Shown here piece by piece: positions 1-5,237 of a stretch of DNA of 49,080 nt; position 1 is the first letter of the stretch; every line of letters starts with the position of its first letter. The notes under the pieces were generated by a model, which was not told the DNA's origin, ran no database searches, and worked only from the letters and a program-made list of their open reading frames with translations. Origin of the DNA: a virus; IMG/VR virus record IMGVR_UViG_3300037504_001072, positions 1 to 49,080 of that record. One strand, given 5' to 3'. The position numbers and the translations under genes are program-made.

Positions 1-193
1 CCGCCCAAGAAGACTTGTCGTGAGATACCGGGGGTTCCCGGTATCGGATTAAGGATATTTTAGCAGTTTTTTTTTTTTTGCATAAAAGGAGTAGGTGCAA
101 TGGCATCAGGGACAGCGAGTAACGAGCATATCTATTACGAAAGTACCAGGGTGCGGGTGACGAGTAAGCGCGTGATGATCGGTTCGACGACGT
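1..193. repeat. Left copy of terminal redundancy (contig overlap)
   Basis: These bases recur at the right end of the window. The only difference I see is the poly-T run upstream of the DUF6232 gene, with 13 T here and 14 T there. This is what is expected when a circular or circularly permuted genome is assembled into a line. It says nothing by itself about the physical ends of packaged DNA. Confidence 0.95.
24..45. repeat. Perfect inverted repeat upstream of the DUF6232 gene
   Basis: GATACCGGG and CCCGGTATC form 9-bp arms around a 4-nt loop (GGTT). The repeat lies between the XRE repressor gene and the DUF6232 start and is followed, after about 21 nt, by a 13-T run. It could be an operator or a terminator of the repressor transcript with a displaced T tract. 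It does not match the NBS-type palindrome or the 28-bp dyad found elsewhere in this genome. Confidence 0.6.
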
Positions 194-498
194 ACGCGTT
201 GGGTAACATTACATCGGTGCGGGTGGAGAAGCAGCCGGGGAGCAAGGCTTCGGCCATCGTCGCCGGGATGGTGGGGTTGGCCGGGTTGCTGTGGGCGTTC
301 ACGGATACGTCCCGGGTATTGTGTTTTCTGTTGGGGCCAGCAGCGTTGGCCGCAGCGGCGATCCTGTGGTACAAGAATAAGGATATGTTTGTGTTGAAGA
401 TCCGTAGCGCGGCGGGGGAGAAGGCGGCGCTGAGCCACGAGGACCGGGAGCCGGTCCAGGAGGTGGCGGATGCGATCAATGAGGCGATGGCGGGTTAG
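100..498 (+). CDS. DUF6232-like small membrane protein
   Basis: This 132-residue protein has an N-terminal region with the pattern YYES..V.VTS.RV.IG..TY....I.SV, which I associate with DUF6232. Two hydrophobic segments follow (about residues 50-65 and 72-90), the second ending in WYKNK. A short cytosolic-looking tail rich in charged residues closes it. The start is supported by AAAAGGAG about 9 nt upstream. The family has no established function; its members are small bacterial inner-membrane proteins. It sits alone between the repressor and a terminator, so it could be a lysogenic-state (moron-type) gene, which is inference. A second, truncated copy appears at the right end of the window because of the terminal overlap. 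Confidence 0.7.
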   Translation: MASGTASNEHIYYESTRVRVTSKRVMIGSTTYALGNITSVRVEKQPGSKASAIVAGMVGLAGLLWAFTDTSRVLCFLLGPAALAAAAILWYKNKDMFVLKIRSAAGEKAALSHEDREPVQEVADAINEAMAG

Positions 499-519
499 GC
501 TCTCGAGGGTTTTCTGGTG

Positions 520-593
520 CGACGGGGCCATTCTACGGGCCCGCTGAATGGGGCCGTCGCAAAACACGACGGGCCCGCCGAATGGGGCCGTCG
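520..593. repeat. GC-rich direct and inverted repeat cluster
   Basis: A 24-bp unit (CGGGCCCGC(T/C)GAATGGGGCC plus GTCG) occurs twice, at 536-559 and 570-593, with one mismatch and a 34-bp period. The first copy also pairs with an upstream inverted partner (CGACGGGGCCATTC at 520-533 against GAATGGGGCCGTCG at 546-559, central GG/GG mismatch). It lies in the 352-bp gene-free stretch between the DUF6232 gene and the leftward operon. It could be the 3' end structure of the DUF6232 transcript or a protein-binding site. There is no T run, so it is not a standard terminator. Confidence 0.6.
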
Positions 594-716
594 GTGGGGC
601 CGTAGGGGGCGCGTGAGATAGGCGAGCGTGCGGTGAGCGCGATGGGCCCTATGATGGTATGGGCTGGAGGAAGAGCGCGTTAGAAGGAAATCTAGTGTGT
701 TGGGCGGCGTTGGAGG

Positions 717-749
717 AGCCTCAGGGGTTGAAGCCCTGAGGCTTTTGTT
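717..749 (+). terminator. Rho-independent terminator, rightward
   Basis: A perfect 10-bp stem (AGCCTCAGGG / CCCTGAGGCT) with a 7-nt loop is followed by TTTTGTTG. It would end rightward transcription from the DUF6232 gene before it meets the leftward operon. Confidence 0.85.
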
Positions 750-759
750 GTTGAGAGGT

Positions 760-787
760 AGGCGGGATAATTTGGATTATAGTTGCT
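760..787. promoter_or_regulatory. 28-bp dispersed dyad, copy 1
   Basis: AGGCGGGATAA, 6 nt, TTATAGTTGCT. It follows the 11-6-11 layout shared by twelve sites in this genome. This copy sits between two convergent terminators, with no gene start on either side, so it is not simply a translation-initiation element. Confidence 0.65.
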
Positions 788-804
788 GAGTAATAGCATA
801 GATG

Positions 805-843
805 CAAAAAAAGCCCCGCGGTGGCGCGGGTCACCGCGGGGCT
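805..843 (-). terminator. Rho-independent terminator of the leftward early operon
   Basis: Read on the minus strand, a perfect 12-bp stem (AGCCCCGCGGTG / CACCGCGGGGCT) with an 8-nt loop is followed by seven T. It starts a few bases after the stop codon of the last gene of the leftward operon. Confidence 0.92.
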
Positions 844-850
844 GGGCTCA

Positions 851-1273
851 TCACTGCGGGCGTGGCGGAGGATCGATGCGCTGGCAATTATCAAGCAGGT
901 TGTTGATTGTCGGATAGAACACTTCCGACGGATCGTTGCCGAGCGCGACGTCGGTGACGACGATTGGTTGATCACCGTCCTTCTCCACCGCGATCCGCAC
1001 GTAGTGGTTTCTGGATGTCCACCACTCCAACGTACCGCTCGCGTGGCGATCTGCGGTGCATTTGGCGTGTGGTGGCAAACCGCCGCGCGCGATGATGCGC
1101 ATCGTGGCACCATTTCCTTGTAGGTTTTTGTTGTGGTGCCACACCACATCGATCTCCGAGTTATAGAATGCGCTGTTGAGGCCCTTGCGCAGCATTTCTA
1201 CCGCGAACGGGATGTCTGACAGTTCGAATTCTGAGTCTAGTTCCTGTATAATCTCATCCATTTTCTCCTCCAA
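851..1273 (-). CDS. Hypothetical protein, last gene of leftward operon
   Basis: This 140-residue protein is acidic at its N-terminus (MEEKMDEIIQELDSEFE). A mixed, Trp/His-containing centre follows (VVWHHNK, LEWWTS) and the C-terminus is short and proline-rich. I recognise no family or catalytic motif. Its start overlaps the end of the preceding gene by about 20 bp, which suggests translational coupling, and a GGAGG-type Shine-Dalgarno lies just upstream. It is followed at once by a strong terminator, so it is the distal gene of the operon that begins at the promoter near 3.1 kb. Context suggests an early, host-interaction or regulatory role, but this is not shown by the sequence. Confidence 0.7.
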   Translation of the reverse strand: MEEKMDEIIQELDSEFELSDIPFAVEMLRKGLNSAFYNSEIDVVWHHNKNLQGNGATMRIIARGGLPPHAKCTADRHASGTLEWWTSRNHYVRIAVEKDGDQPIVVTDVALGNDPSEVFYPTINNLLDNCQRIDPPPRPQ

Positions 1274-1577
1274 CTAACTCTATAAAGTTGATGATCCTGC
1301 TTCCGCCAGTTTTCAACTGGCGGACTGTATAAGTCCGCCCCGCGTGCAATTTCTGGCGGCCATCGCGAACGATGACCGGGTTTGGCAAGTGCTTCTCGTC
1401 CACTCGGGGTTGAAGCGCTCTCGCGACCTCGATGAAGTCGAGGTCGCCTTGGGGTTTCAGTTTTAATTCTGTTCCCCTCTTTTGCCCATTGGGGCGGCGC
1501 AGGAAGCGCCGCGATTCGACTTTCACCTCTACGTCCTCAAACCTTCCTCTTTCGTTGATCCTTTGTGCTGTTAACAT
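1254..1577 (-). CDS. Hypothetical protein preceded by a hammerhead ribozyme
   Basis: This 107-residue basic protein has an N-terminus (MLTAQRINERGRFEDVEV) that reads like a beta-rich fold, with repeated charged strands. I do not recognise the family. A clear AAGGAGG Shine-Dalgarno lies 5-6 nt before the ATG. The 5' leader on the minus strand contains the degenerate hammerhead ribozyme copy, ending about 25 nt before the start codon. The gene is third of four in the leftward operon, and its end overlaps the next gene. If the upstream ribozyme works, the mRNA for this gene would begin with a 5'-hydroxyl end made by self-cleavage. Confidence 0.7.
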   Translation of the reverse strand: MLTAQRINERGRFEDVEVKVESRRFLRRPNGQKRGTELKLKPQGDLDFIEVARALQPRVDEKHLPNPVIVRDGRQKLHAGRTYTVRQLKTGGSRIINFIELVGGENG

Positions 1578-1600
1578 TTTTCCTCCTTCATTCCTCTAAA

Positions 1601-1659
1601 GGTTTCGCCGGGGCCAATCTCCGGTTCATCAGGCGGGTCTCTGGCCAGTCCCGCGACTG
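1601..1659 (-). ncRNA. Hammerhead ribozyme, copy B (imperfect)
   Basis: On the minus strand: CAGUC (cleavage-site GUC), stem I GCGGG/CCCGC, core CUGAUGA, stem II CCGG/CCGG, then GAAAC. Loop I (GGCCAG) and loop II (UUGGCC) remain complementary, with one G-U pair. Defects compared with copy A are an A-C mismatch at the first stem II pair (10.1-11.1) and only two good pairs in stem III (A-U and C-G). It may be slow or inactive. It is flanked on its 5' side by a GC hairpin (GCCCCaC / GCGGGGC), as in copy A. It lies between the zinc-ribbon gene and the 107-residue gene. Confidence 0.7.
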
Positions 1660-1697
1660 CCCCACCCGCTTGTTGGGCGAGCGGGGCGTCAAGGCGG

Positions 1698-2336
1698 TTA
1701 TAATCCCGCCCTAATTAGATCTCTGACCCCAATCCGTCCTTCCCTGTGGTCGGGGTGATCATCCACCCCGACTTTCTTAAGGGCTATTTCTGCCTTGGTA
1801 TCGTAGTCGGCGTCAACCTCATACCCGCACCTGGGACAGACTTTTGCATATCGTTCCATTGTGCCTCGCCCTCGCTTGACGGAGCGCATATGCCCGCCAC
1901 ATCGGGGGCAATCCCCGTCACCCTTTTCGAGCGTGGCGGCGACTGCTTTCTCAAACAGCTCTACCGCCTGGAATCTCAGGTGAGTAGACTCGGAGGCCGT
2001 ACCGTTTGGACCGACTACGTAGTATTGATATCGGCCAGCACTGTCGGTGCGGGTGTCCTTTACCAGTCGGACGCCATTCTTTTCTTTCTGCACCTCGCCC
2101 CGGATTTCTTTCATTATCCGAGGCTTGGACTTAATTTCTATTATCTCCTCCACCGTAGTCTCCAGGCCGATGTTTTTAATCACGGCCTCCACGGCTTCTT
2201 CGAGGCTGTCGAAAACAGCCCCGCCCAGAGTATCCACTGACGTCAGCCCCTTTCTGGCGTTAATGGAAAAACCCCGATAATTCTTCCACGCCTTTATCGT
2301 GACTTCATCCACCTTTTTTTCAAATACCTTCTCCAT
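1698..2336 (-). CDS. Zinc-ribbon protein of unknown function
   Basis: This protein has 212 residues. The N-terminal 60 residues look like a small alpha/beta unit (KAWKNYRGFSINARKG, then DTLGGAVFDSLEEAVEAVIKN). A middle beta-rich segment contains RYQYYVVGPNG. The C-terminal third holds a zinc ribbon with two CPRCG knuckles about 23 residues apart (CPRCGGH ... CPRCGYEV). The start ATG is preceded by AAAGGAGAAGG, and the intact hammerhead ribozyme ends only about 15 nt upstream of it. The role could be nucleic-acid binding or protein interaction through the ribbon. It is the second gene of the leftward operon. Confidence 0.75.
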   Translation of the reverse strand: MEKVFEKKVDEVTIKAWKNYRGFSINARKGLTSVDTLGGAVFDSLEEAVEAVIKNIGLETTVEEIIEIKSKPRIMKEIRGEVQKEKNGVRLVKDTRTDSAGRYQYYVVGPNGTASESTHLRFQAVELFEKAVAATLEKGDGDCPRCGGHMRSVKRGRGTMERYAKVCPRCGYEVDADYDTKAEIALKKVGVDDHPDHREGRIGVRDLIRAGL

Positions 2337-2350
2337 AACCTTCTCCTTTT

Positions 2351-2410
2351 CAGTTTCGCCGGGGCCAATCTCCGGCTCGTCAGGCGGGTCTTTGGCCAGT
2401 CCCGCGACTG
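2351..2410 (-). ncRNA. Hammerhead ribozyme, copy A (intact, type III layout)
   Basis: On the minus strand, in order: CAGU (stem III 3' strand), C17 (GUC cleavage triplet), a stem I hairpin GCGGG ... CCCGC, core CUGACGA, a stem II hairpin GCCGG ... CCGGC, core GAAA, then CUG completing stem III (CAGU pairs with ACUG). All conserved hammerhead core bases are present. Loop I contains GGCCAA and loop II UUGGCC, a perfect 6-nt loop-loop match, as expected for the tertiary contact that speeds cleavage. Stem III is the open stem. A GC hairpin (GCCCCGC / GCGGGGC) abuts the 5' side, and the Shine-Dalgarno of the zinc-ribbon gene abuts the 3' side. Confidence 0.87.
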
Positions 2411-2443
2411 CCCCGCCCGCTGGGCGAGCGGGGCTATTGTGAG

Positions 2444-3052
2444 TTACTCAGTCAATCTTTCCGCCTCTTCCGCGATGATCTCGTGGGCAACCTCAACTAC
2501 CGCGTTAGGCGGATCCATCTTGTCGCCGTTAGCGGACCAAACGTCGATGGCGTCGAATTGAGAAAATACCACCGAGGCCTCAATCGCGCTCAGCCGCGCC
2601 TCAACCTCTGCCTCGACCGCCAGCTGGAGTTCGGGCCCCAGCGCGTCGGTTATGCCCAGGTCGCGGCAGGTTTCCCAGGAGACCGTGACTTCGATAACCC
2701 CATACTCGGGCAGCCCCTGGAAGGCCGCCTCGGTCCACTCCGTCCATTCGTCGTCGCCGGTTTCCTCTGCGTGCTCCTCCATCTCGCTGTAGGTGGCGAG
2801 TGCGACGCCGCCGTCCGGGCTTAGCCAGGCCTGCTTTTCGTTGTCCCGGGCCTGGGCCAGTGCGTCCTTCCGCCCCCTCTCGTTCATTTCCTCGTTCCAC
2901 TGCCAGTTTGTGTAGAATTCCATTTGTTCCTCCTGTAGATAATTATTGATTGCCTCTTCGGCCAAACTTTTGATCGATGCCCCGCGTTTAGCGGCCTCGA
3001 TGCTGATTTGTCTGTGTAATCTTTCGTCGATGCGGATATGTTTGTCTCCCAT
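2444..3052 (-). CDS. Ribbon-helix-helix N-terminal protein, first gene of leftward operon
   Basis: This protein has 202 residues. The first 43 fit an Arc/CopG-type ribbon-helix-helix: a strand (KHIRIDERL), helix (HRQISIEAAKRGA), turn and helix (SIKSLAEEAINNYLQEE). The remaining 150 residues are very acidic, with many Glu and Trp, and have no motif I know; they could mediate oligomerisation or act as a DNA mimic. It is the first gene downstream of the strong minus-strand promoter, and an inverted repeat (TGTTAA ... TTAACA) overlaps its leader. Autoregulation of the divergent promoter region is therefore plausible. It is not a CopG of usual length (about 45-60 residues), so the acidic extension is unusual. 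Confidence 0.75.
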   Translation of the reverse strand: MGDKHIRIDERLHRQISIEAAKRGASIKSLAEEAINNYLQEEQMEFYTNWQWNEEMNERGRKDALAQARDNEKQAWLSPDGGVALATYSEMEEHAEETGDDEWTEWTEAAFQGLPEYGVIEVTVSWETCRDLGITDALGPELQLAVEAEVEARLSAIEASVVFSQFDAIDVWSANGDKMDPPNAVVEVAHEIIAEEAERLTE

Positions 3053-3070
3053 AAACCTCCTTGGTTATGC

Positions 3071-3094
3071 TGTTAACTTGTTTACTTATTAACA
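3071..3094. promoter_or_regulatory. Inverted repeat (operator candidate) at leftward promoter
   Basis: TGTTAA and TTAACA flank a 12-nt spacer, inside the 5' leader just downstream of the minus-strand -10 element. It fits an operator for the RHH protein it precedes. This is inferred from position only. Confidence 0.45.
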
Positions 3095-3123
3095 ATAATA
3101 CAGTATTCCACCGTGTTTGTCAA
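3095..3123 (-). promoter_or_regulatory. Strong sigma-70-type promoter, leftward
   Basis: On the minus strand, TTGACA and TATTAT are separated by exactly 17 nt, placed 40-70 nt upstream of the RHH gene start. It drives the four-gene leftward operon that contains both hammerhead ribozymes. Confidence 0.85.
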
Positions 3124-3183
3124 GGATTTGCTCGGCGATTTTGGAAAATGCTCACTGGGCTTGTTTATTGCACTATGCTTTTT

Positions 3184-3211
3184 AGCGCAGATAAGACACA
3201 TTATCTGTGCT
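3184..3211. promoter_or_regulatory. 28-bp dispersed dyad, copy 2
   Basis: AGCGCAGATAA, 6 nt, TTATCTGTGCT. The arms match at 10 of 11 positions, the most symmetric copy. It sits between the divergent promoters, 7 nt upstream of the rightward -35 box, a position that suits an operator or activator site. Confidence 0.75.
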
Positions 3212-3218
3212 GGGTTCC

Positions 3219-3247
3219 TTGACAAAATAGAACAGTTGTGCTATACT
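3219..3247 (+). promoter_or_regulatory. Strong sigma-70-type promoter, rightward (late promoter candidate)
   Basis: TTGACA, 17 nt, TATACT. The expected start point falls at or next to the GTG of the 75-codon gene. The transcript meets two terminators within about 350 bp before the lysis genes, as in phage late promoters controlled by antitermination. Confidence 0.85.
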
Positions 3248-3252
3248 GACCT

Positions 3253-3480
3253 GTGAGCCTGGATCTCCCGCCAGTGCTGGAGCCTTCTTTGGTCACAGTT
3301 ATCGTCGACAATCAACGCGTAAAATTGAATGGGCGCGCAGCGGCGATGATTGCGTCATTGGCTGCCCGGGCGGAGCGGATTAACGGGCCGCGTACGCTGA
3401 AGGTTGAGTTTCATTGCGCTGGCAGGAAGGTCCAATCTAAGATTAAGGTCACGGAAACCGAGACTATGACGGTGGATTAG
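3253..3480 (+). CDS. Small leader protein, probably leaderless mRNA
   Basis: This 75-residue protein uses a GTG start only 5 nt after the -10 hexamer, so its mRNA would have no 5' leader; there is no Shine-Dalgarno. An internal in-frame ATG exists about 31 codons later, but the upstream part (LVTVIVDNQRVKLNGRAA) reads as real protein. The pattern suggests strand-strand-helix (GRAAAMIASLAARAE) followed by strands (TLKVEFHCAGRKV), possibly a small winged-helix or DNA-binding fold. Its stop codon lies inside the loop and arm of a terminator. By position it resembles genes between a phage late promoter and its terminator. Function is unknown. Confidence 0.65.
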   Translation: MSLDLPPVLEPSLVTVIVDNQRVKLNGRAAAMIASLAARAERINGPRTLKVEFHCAGRKVQSKIKVTETETMTVD

Positions 3481-3492
3481 TCTCGGTTTTTT
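3455..3492 (+). terminator. Rho-independent terminator overlapping a stop codon
   Basis: A perfect 12-bp stem (AAACCGAGACTA / TAGTCTCGGTTT) with an 11-nt loop runs into a T tract (TTTTTTG). It includes the TAG of the leader gene. Confidence 0.9.
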
Positions 3493-3545
3493 GTGCGTAG
3501 GGTACAATTGAATAGCCGCGAGGCATAGGCGTTAGCGATACAAAG

Positions 3546-3590
3546 CGCGCCGTTCAGGAAGCGAGAGGTTTCCTGGGCGGCGCGTTTTTG
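3546..3590 (+). terminator. Second rightward terminator before lysis genes
   Basis: The outer stem CGCGCCG / CGGCGCG and inner stem AGGAA / TTCCT are followed by TTTTTG. It lies about 35 bp before the holin-like start codon. Two terminators in a row between a strong promoter and the late genes suggest regulated readthrough. Confidence 0.8.
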
Positions 3591-3623
3591 CGTTTGGTGG
3601 GCAAGCAAGAGGGAAGGGGAGCG

Positions 3624-4085
3624 ATGAACTGGAAACAGAAGGTGGTGGCGGTTGGGGCGGTGCTGGTCGCGTTGGTGGTGGGCGTGATGGTGCCGGTGGT
3701 GGCCGAGGGGCCGGTGGCCTACGAGGGAACGCCGGGAGGTGAAACGCTGGAGGATGTGCTCGACTTCGTGCAGGAGTACGGCGACACGATTGCGCTGATC
3801 GGCGCGCTGGTGGTGACGTATGTCGTCAATGGCTTCAAGCGGGCGAAGGCGCTGGGGTTGGAGTTGATGCTGGAGGCCGAGAAGGTCGCGCGCGAAGAGG
3901 TGGAGATGGGCGGGCCGGAGAAGATGAAGCGCGTGTTGTTCCGCCTGCTGGCGAAGATGCCGCCCGACGTGCGAGGTATGCTCGATTTTTACGCCACGCT
4001 GCGCGGCACCACGGTTAATGTGTTGGTCGAGGAGTTGGCTCAGAATTGGTATAACCGGGCCATCGGCCATCAGGACCGCAAATAA
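3624..4085 (+). CDS. Holin-like membrane protein (LLH-type)
   Basis: This 153-residue protein starts at the ATG following GGGAAGGGGAGCG rather than at an upstream TTG inside the terminator. Residues 6-24 form a signal-anchor or signal-peptide-like segment ending in VVAEG. A second hydrophobic helix follows around residues 51-66 (DTIALIGALVVTYVVNGF). The C-terminal half is amphipathic and charged (LEAEKVAREEVEMGGPEKMKR). This layout resembles phage holins of the LLH family, which permeabilise the inner membrane at lysis. It is directly followed by a second small membrane protein and a C39-like peptidase, so a lysis cassette is likely. The exact family is my inference. Confidence 0.65.
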   Translation: MNWKQKVVAVGAVLVALVVGVMVPVVAEGPVAYEGTPGGETLEDVLDFVQEYGDTIALIGALVVTYVVNGFKRAKALGLELMLEAEKVAREEVEMGGPEKMKRVLFRLLAKMPPDVRGMLDFYATLRGTTVNVLVEELAQNWYNRAIGHQDRK

Positions 4086-4088
4086 CCA

Positions 4089-4301
4089 ATGGATCCCAGC
4101 GGCTGGGTTGAGCAGGGAGGCACATTGGCTCTTGCTGCGTTCTCGATCTATATGCTTAATCAGGTGTGGAAGTTGCGCCTGGAGGAGGTAAAACGATACG
4201 CGGAGGAATTGAAATCTATGAACTGCGAGATGCGCAATGTGATCTCCCGGAATACACAGGCCTGGTTAAAAATGTTGGAGCGATCGGATGACTCAGATTA
4301 G
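4089..4301 (+). CDS. Small membrane protein of lysis cassette
   Basis: This 70-residue protein has one N-terminal transmembrane segment (about residues 9-27, GGTLALAAFSIYMLNQVW) followed by a charged helix, probably a coiled coil, that includes EEVKRYAEELKSMNCEMRN. The form matches accessory holins or Bhl/YvrJ-like small phage membrane proteins. Its end overlaps the peptidase gene by 14 bp and it follows the holin-like gene by 3 bp. I see no strong Shine-Dalgarno, so it is probably translationally coupled. It could be a second holin or an antiholin. Confidence 0.6.
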   Translation: MDPSGWVEQGGTLALAAFSIYMLNQVWKLRLEEVKRYAEELKSMNCEMRNVISRNTQAWLKMLERSDDSD

Positions 4302-4953
4302 GCAGGATATTCAGGATGCAGCGGCGGTTTGTACGCGTGCAGCGGAGCGGCTGCGCGCGCTTTTGGACGTTGAGGATATTGAGGAGGCGGTGAGGGATGA
4401 TCCCCCGCCGCCAGAAATGGCGCTTTACAGCCAGCGCAATCCGATGTGGCGCTATCAGCCGTATGCAGGCGGGGTTTCGTTTGGGCGGGCCGGTTGTTAC
4501 ACGGTGGCGGTGGCGATGATCGTCTCGCTGGCGGGGTACGACGACACACCGCCGGCGGTGGCCCGAAAGATGCGTGAGGCGGGATGTTACAGCGGAGCAT
4601 ACCTGACCAGGCCGGATCGCATCCCCGACGCTTATCCTGAATTGCGCTATGACGGCCCGGTGGACGTGAGCACGGACGGCCCGCTACGCTGGCATCACAG
4701 CGAGGCGGATATGGCGCGGTTCCGGGAGGAGCTGGAGCGGGGCCCGGTGATCACGGAGGTGGACTTCCGGCCCGGGGGTGCTTTCAATCAGCATTTTGTG
4801 GTCTGTGAGCATTTCACGGAGAATGGCGACGTGGTGATTGCGGATCCGTGGGACGGGACGCGGCGGGAGTTATTGGATCGCTACTCGCCGACCTGGGGAC
4901 ATTGGGATTTGGGTCGCGGCATTTACGGCGTGCGGCTATTGAGAGTGAGGTGA
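4288..4953 (+). CDS. C39-like cysteine peptidase, probable endolysin
   Basis: This protein has 221 residues. After a 45-residue charged N-terminal helix comes a C39-type (papain-like) fold. It has a Gln-containing SQRNP.W motif, the catalytic cysteine in AGCYTVAVAMI (Cys70), histidine in NQHFVV (His169) and aspartate in IADPWDG (Asp186). A typical substrate-pocket segment (GAYLTRPDRIPDAYP) lies between. C39-like domains cut peptide bonds, and in phage lysis cassettes they act on peptidoglycan cross-links. There is no signal peptide, so release would depend on the holin. The position right after two membrane proteins supports the endolysin call. A structural virion peptidase is the alternative. 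Confidence 0.7.
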   Translation: MTQIRQDIQDAAAVCTRAAERLRALLDVEDIEEAVRDDPPPPEMALYSQRNPMWRYQPYAGGVSFGRAGCYTVAVAMIVSLAGYDDTPPAVARKMREAGCYSGAYLTRPDRIPDAYPELRYDGPVDVSTDGPLRWHHSEADMARFREELERGPVITEVDFRPGGAFNQHFVVCEHFTENGDVVIADPWDGTRRELLDRYSPTWGHWDLGRGIYGVRLLRVR

Positions 4954-4962
4954 GGTCGGACA

Positions 4963-5235
4963 ATGCGAGTTAGGCGAACTGGAGCGAAGCGCGGCCAATC
5001 GCCGACGTGGTATATCCAGGCCGAGACGGAGGTCGAGAAGATGGCCTTCCGGATGGGGCTGATGCGAAACGCGTCGCCGAAGCCCCGCCTTTACCGTTTT
5101 GTGGTGCGCTGGGGGTATGATTCCCGCGACGATGCCGAGGCTGAGTTGCCGAAAGCGACGGAGGAGGTTATTGACGCGCTATACGTGGTCAGATCGCGAG
5201 TTGATGACGCGATCGAGGACCTGAGCGTGTCGTAA
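4963..5235 (+). CDS. Hypothetical small basic protein
   Basis: This 90-residue protein starts with a basic stretch (MRVRRTGAKRGQ). A mixed alpha/beta segment with aromatic residues (RLYRFVVRWGYDS) follows, then an acidic helix (DDAEAELPKATEEVIDALY). I recognise no family. It sits between the peptidase and the phosphoesterase with 9-bp and 2-bp gaps, so it belongs to the same operon. There is no membrane segment or signal. Confidence 0.6.
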   Translation: MRVRRTGAKRGQSPTWYIQAETEVEKMAFRMGLMRNASPKPRLYRFVVRWGYDSRDDAEAELPKATEEVIDALYVVRSRVDDAIEDLSVS

Positions 5236-5237
5236 CG

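Noticed and set aside
1-194. True direct terminal repeats of packaged DNA
   Set aside because: A 193-194 bp identical overlap is equally explained by assembly of a circular or permuted genome; sequence alone cannot decide, so it is reported only as redundancy.
520-593. CRISPR-like direct repeats
   Set aside because: Only two repeat copies with an 11-bp gap and no cas genes; not a CRISPR array.
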